From Mikrocytos mackini (taxonomy: Eukaryota; Endomyxa; Ascetosporea; Mikrocytida; Mikrocytiidae), in contig JASNJN010000239.1 in assembly GCA_030180075.1 (NCBI GenBank), positions 1-39,662 on the forward strand: 39,662 bases of DNA, given 5' to 3'. A program made the translations under genes and the position numbers. The notes beneath the pieces are model-generated. The model did no database searches and was not told the origin of the DNA. It worked only from the letters and a program-made list of their open reading frames with translations. Below are positions 38,192-39,662 of this stretch, in pieces; within the stretch, counting starts at the first letter, position 1, and each line of letters starts with the position of its first letter.

Positions 38192-38991
38192 GGCTATAAA
38201 TCGCCACCCCACATTTTCTTCCATTTCCCACACTTTCTTCCATTTCCCACACTTTCTTCCGATTCCCACACTTTCTTCCAATTCCCACACTCAGATCAAT
38301 TTTATCATGGTTTTTACCAGAAACACTGAAAATAATGCCATCCCATGGCTACATACTCACATTAGCCCCATATTGTGCATATTTAACATTTTCGGTGAGT
38401 ACTCTAGTATAGGTTTTTTCAAAATTTAAAAATGGTTTTTTTGGGTTTTTTCCGAGTCTCACGAGCAACAAAATACTCTGAATATTGGCCAATTATTGCA
38501 TATTATCTGTTTAATGAATAAATATAAGCATATTTACACGGTTGAATAACCGACTACGTACTCACATTACAGTGACTTTTAAGTTGATTTTTATCGCTAA
38601 CTATAACATGTAAAGATAAATTATATTAAATTTTCAAGATAATTTTTGAAAATTATTACATTTATATTAGGTTATGAAAGCTGGGAAGTCGATTTTACAC
38701 GTTTATATGACTTAATTGCTATAAGTTTTCAAATTTTAAAAATGGGAAAATTGCTCGTAATATTCAAGAATATAGCGCGGATTTTCGTATTAACCAGCCT
38801 AAATAGTCTCAGTCTCTGGGAAATATCGTCATACATCGGTTAGGATGTGTGAAACACCACAAAACCACGAGCAATCATGCTAAAATGGGCGATCGTGGGA
38901 TATGGAAGATAGTGTGGGAATCGGAAGAAATTGTGGGAATTGGAAGAAAGTGTGGGAAATGGAAGAAAGTGTGGGAAACAAGATTCCAGCC
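38192..38991. mobile_element. Mutator-type MITE copy 2, 800 bp
   Basis: Same element as 28,158-28,956 in inverted orientation: it begins GGCTATAAATCGCCACCCCA and ends (inverted) GGCTGGAATCTTGTTTCCCA, with the ~19-bp TTCCCACACTTTCTTCC arrays at both ends. Flanks (GTTTTCTGA and ATTATTGTG) do not match, so the target duplication is missing. Confidence 0.92.
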
Positions 38992-39662
38992 ATTATTGTG
39001 TTGCAATTAGGGATTGATTTATTTATCTCTTTATATTTACCTAACTATTTCTAGATAGTAATTTATTTATTTGAAGATTGAAATGCATCAAAATTAAGTG
39101 TAACTAAAAAAGATATCCATTCCTCAATATATAAAATGTAATATAATTAATTGCAGTTATTTCTATACCAGCTAAAGATTTTTAGTATTGTTTACTGCAT
39201 GGATTGTGATTTTAAAAATAAACCTCTTTTATAAGAAATTATACAAAGATTTAAATTATGAAATCATTCTAATCGGAAGTATATGTTGTGATCAGCCTCG
39301 TTATATAAACTTTTAAATGATACTATATCATTCTATAATTGTTAGATTTGTACTCATACTTACATAGAGTTTAAGATATTATGTAATACTTCACATACAA
39401 ATAGGATTCAACGTTTTGACGTTTCTTCGATGAATTATTTCCATTTATATTTCTTAGTTTATCTGCTTTCATTATTATAATTTGACAATACTATTTACTT
39501 CTTAAGAAAACTTAAGTTTTCAATTATTTCAAATTTAGTTTAATATTTTGATCATATTATGTTAAAGAATTTTATTTTAACAAGTATAACATACATATTT
39601 TAATACTATTTATATTTAAATCCAAAGAAAACACCATGTATATTTTAAATATGATGTTAATA
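38992..39662. other. Terminal AT-rich stretch, no gene seen
   Basis: No reading frame or repeat recognised. It does not contain the missing end of MULE B. Confidence 0.5.

Noticed and set aside
38192-38429. C-terminal 78 residues of the MULE B frame (SSISHTFFHFPHF and on).
   Set aside because: They are translation of the MITE's tandem repeats, not part of the transposase.
38646-38843. 65-residue frame inside MITE copy 2.
   Set aside because: Not conserved as an open frame in MITE copy 1; chance frame.

Overview
This is an AT-rich window from a unicellular eukaryote. The host genes are compact and mostly intronless: SRP19, CCT3 (CCT-gamma), fimbrin, RPL12 (uL11), RPL27 (eL27), an RRM protein, a zinc-ribbon/HMG-like protein, a PH/FYVE/class III cyclase protein and a tRNA. 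Several genes are divergent pairs separated by only 40-90 bp. Many starts lie just downstream of a palindromic AAATTT/TTTAAA box. SRP19 has a good candidate for a 16-nt GT-AG intron. Introns that short are known from few lineages, among them the mikrocytid Rhizaria and heterotrich ciliates. Dense genes, many DNA transposons and ultra-short introns together fit a parasitic protist such as a mikrocytid, but this placement is inference; a microsporidian or an anaerobic protist is not excluded.

Layout. 1-1,320 holds a degraded element fragment and a Tc1/mariner-like MITE. 1,587-10,398 is the main gene-dense block: SRP19, a small coiled-coil protein, a small acidic protein, CCT3, fimbrin, a small membrane protein, a tRNA, the zinc-ribbon protein, RPL12 and the RRM protein. 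10,400-23,700 is gene-poor and full of repeats. It contains two copies of an unclassified repeat (here called E), one of which is split by a 5.27-kb hAT transposon with perfect 8-bp target duplications. 23,704-27,100 is a second host block, the cyclase-domain protein and RPL27, divergent across about 40 bp.

From 27,470 to the end the window is mostly mobile DNA. A Merlin/ISXO2-type transposase is split by an ~800-bp Mutator-type MITE. Next comes a compositionally distinct island of long charged minus-strand ORFs (31,391-34,246) preceded by a tRNA-like sequence. Two MULE transposases follow: one has a single in-frame stop, the other is cut off by a second, inverted copy of the same MITE.

The host genes belong to core processes: protein folding, translation, SRP targeting, the actin cytoskeleton and possibly cyclic-nucleotide or lipid signalling. 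No operon-like functional system links them. The most notable items are the ultra-short intron, the promoter box shared by host and transposase genes, a tRNA with a UAG (Leu) anticodon but no long variable arm, the cyclase domain with an altered active site, and the nested transposons with recoverable empty sites.
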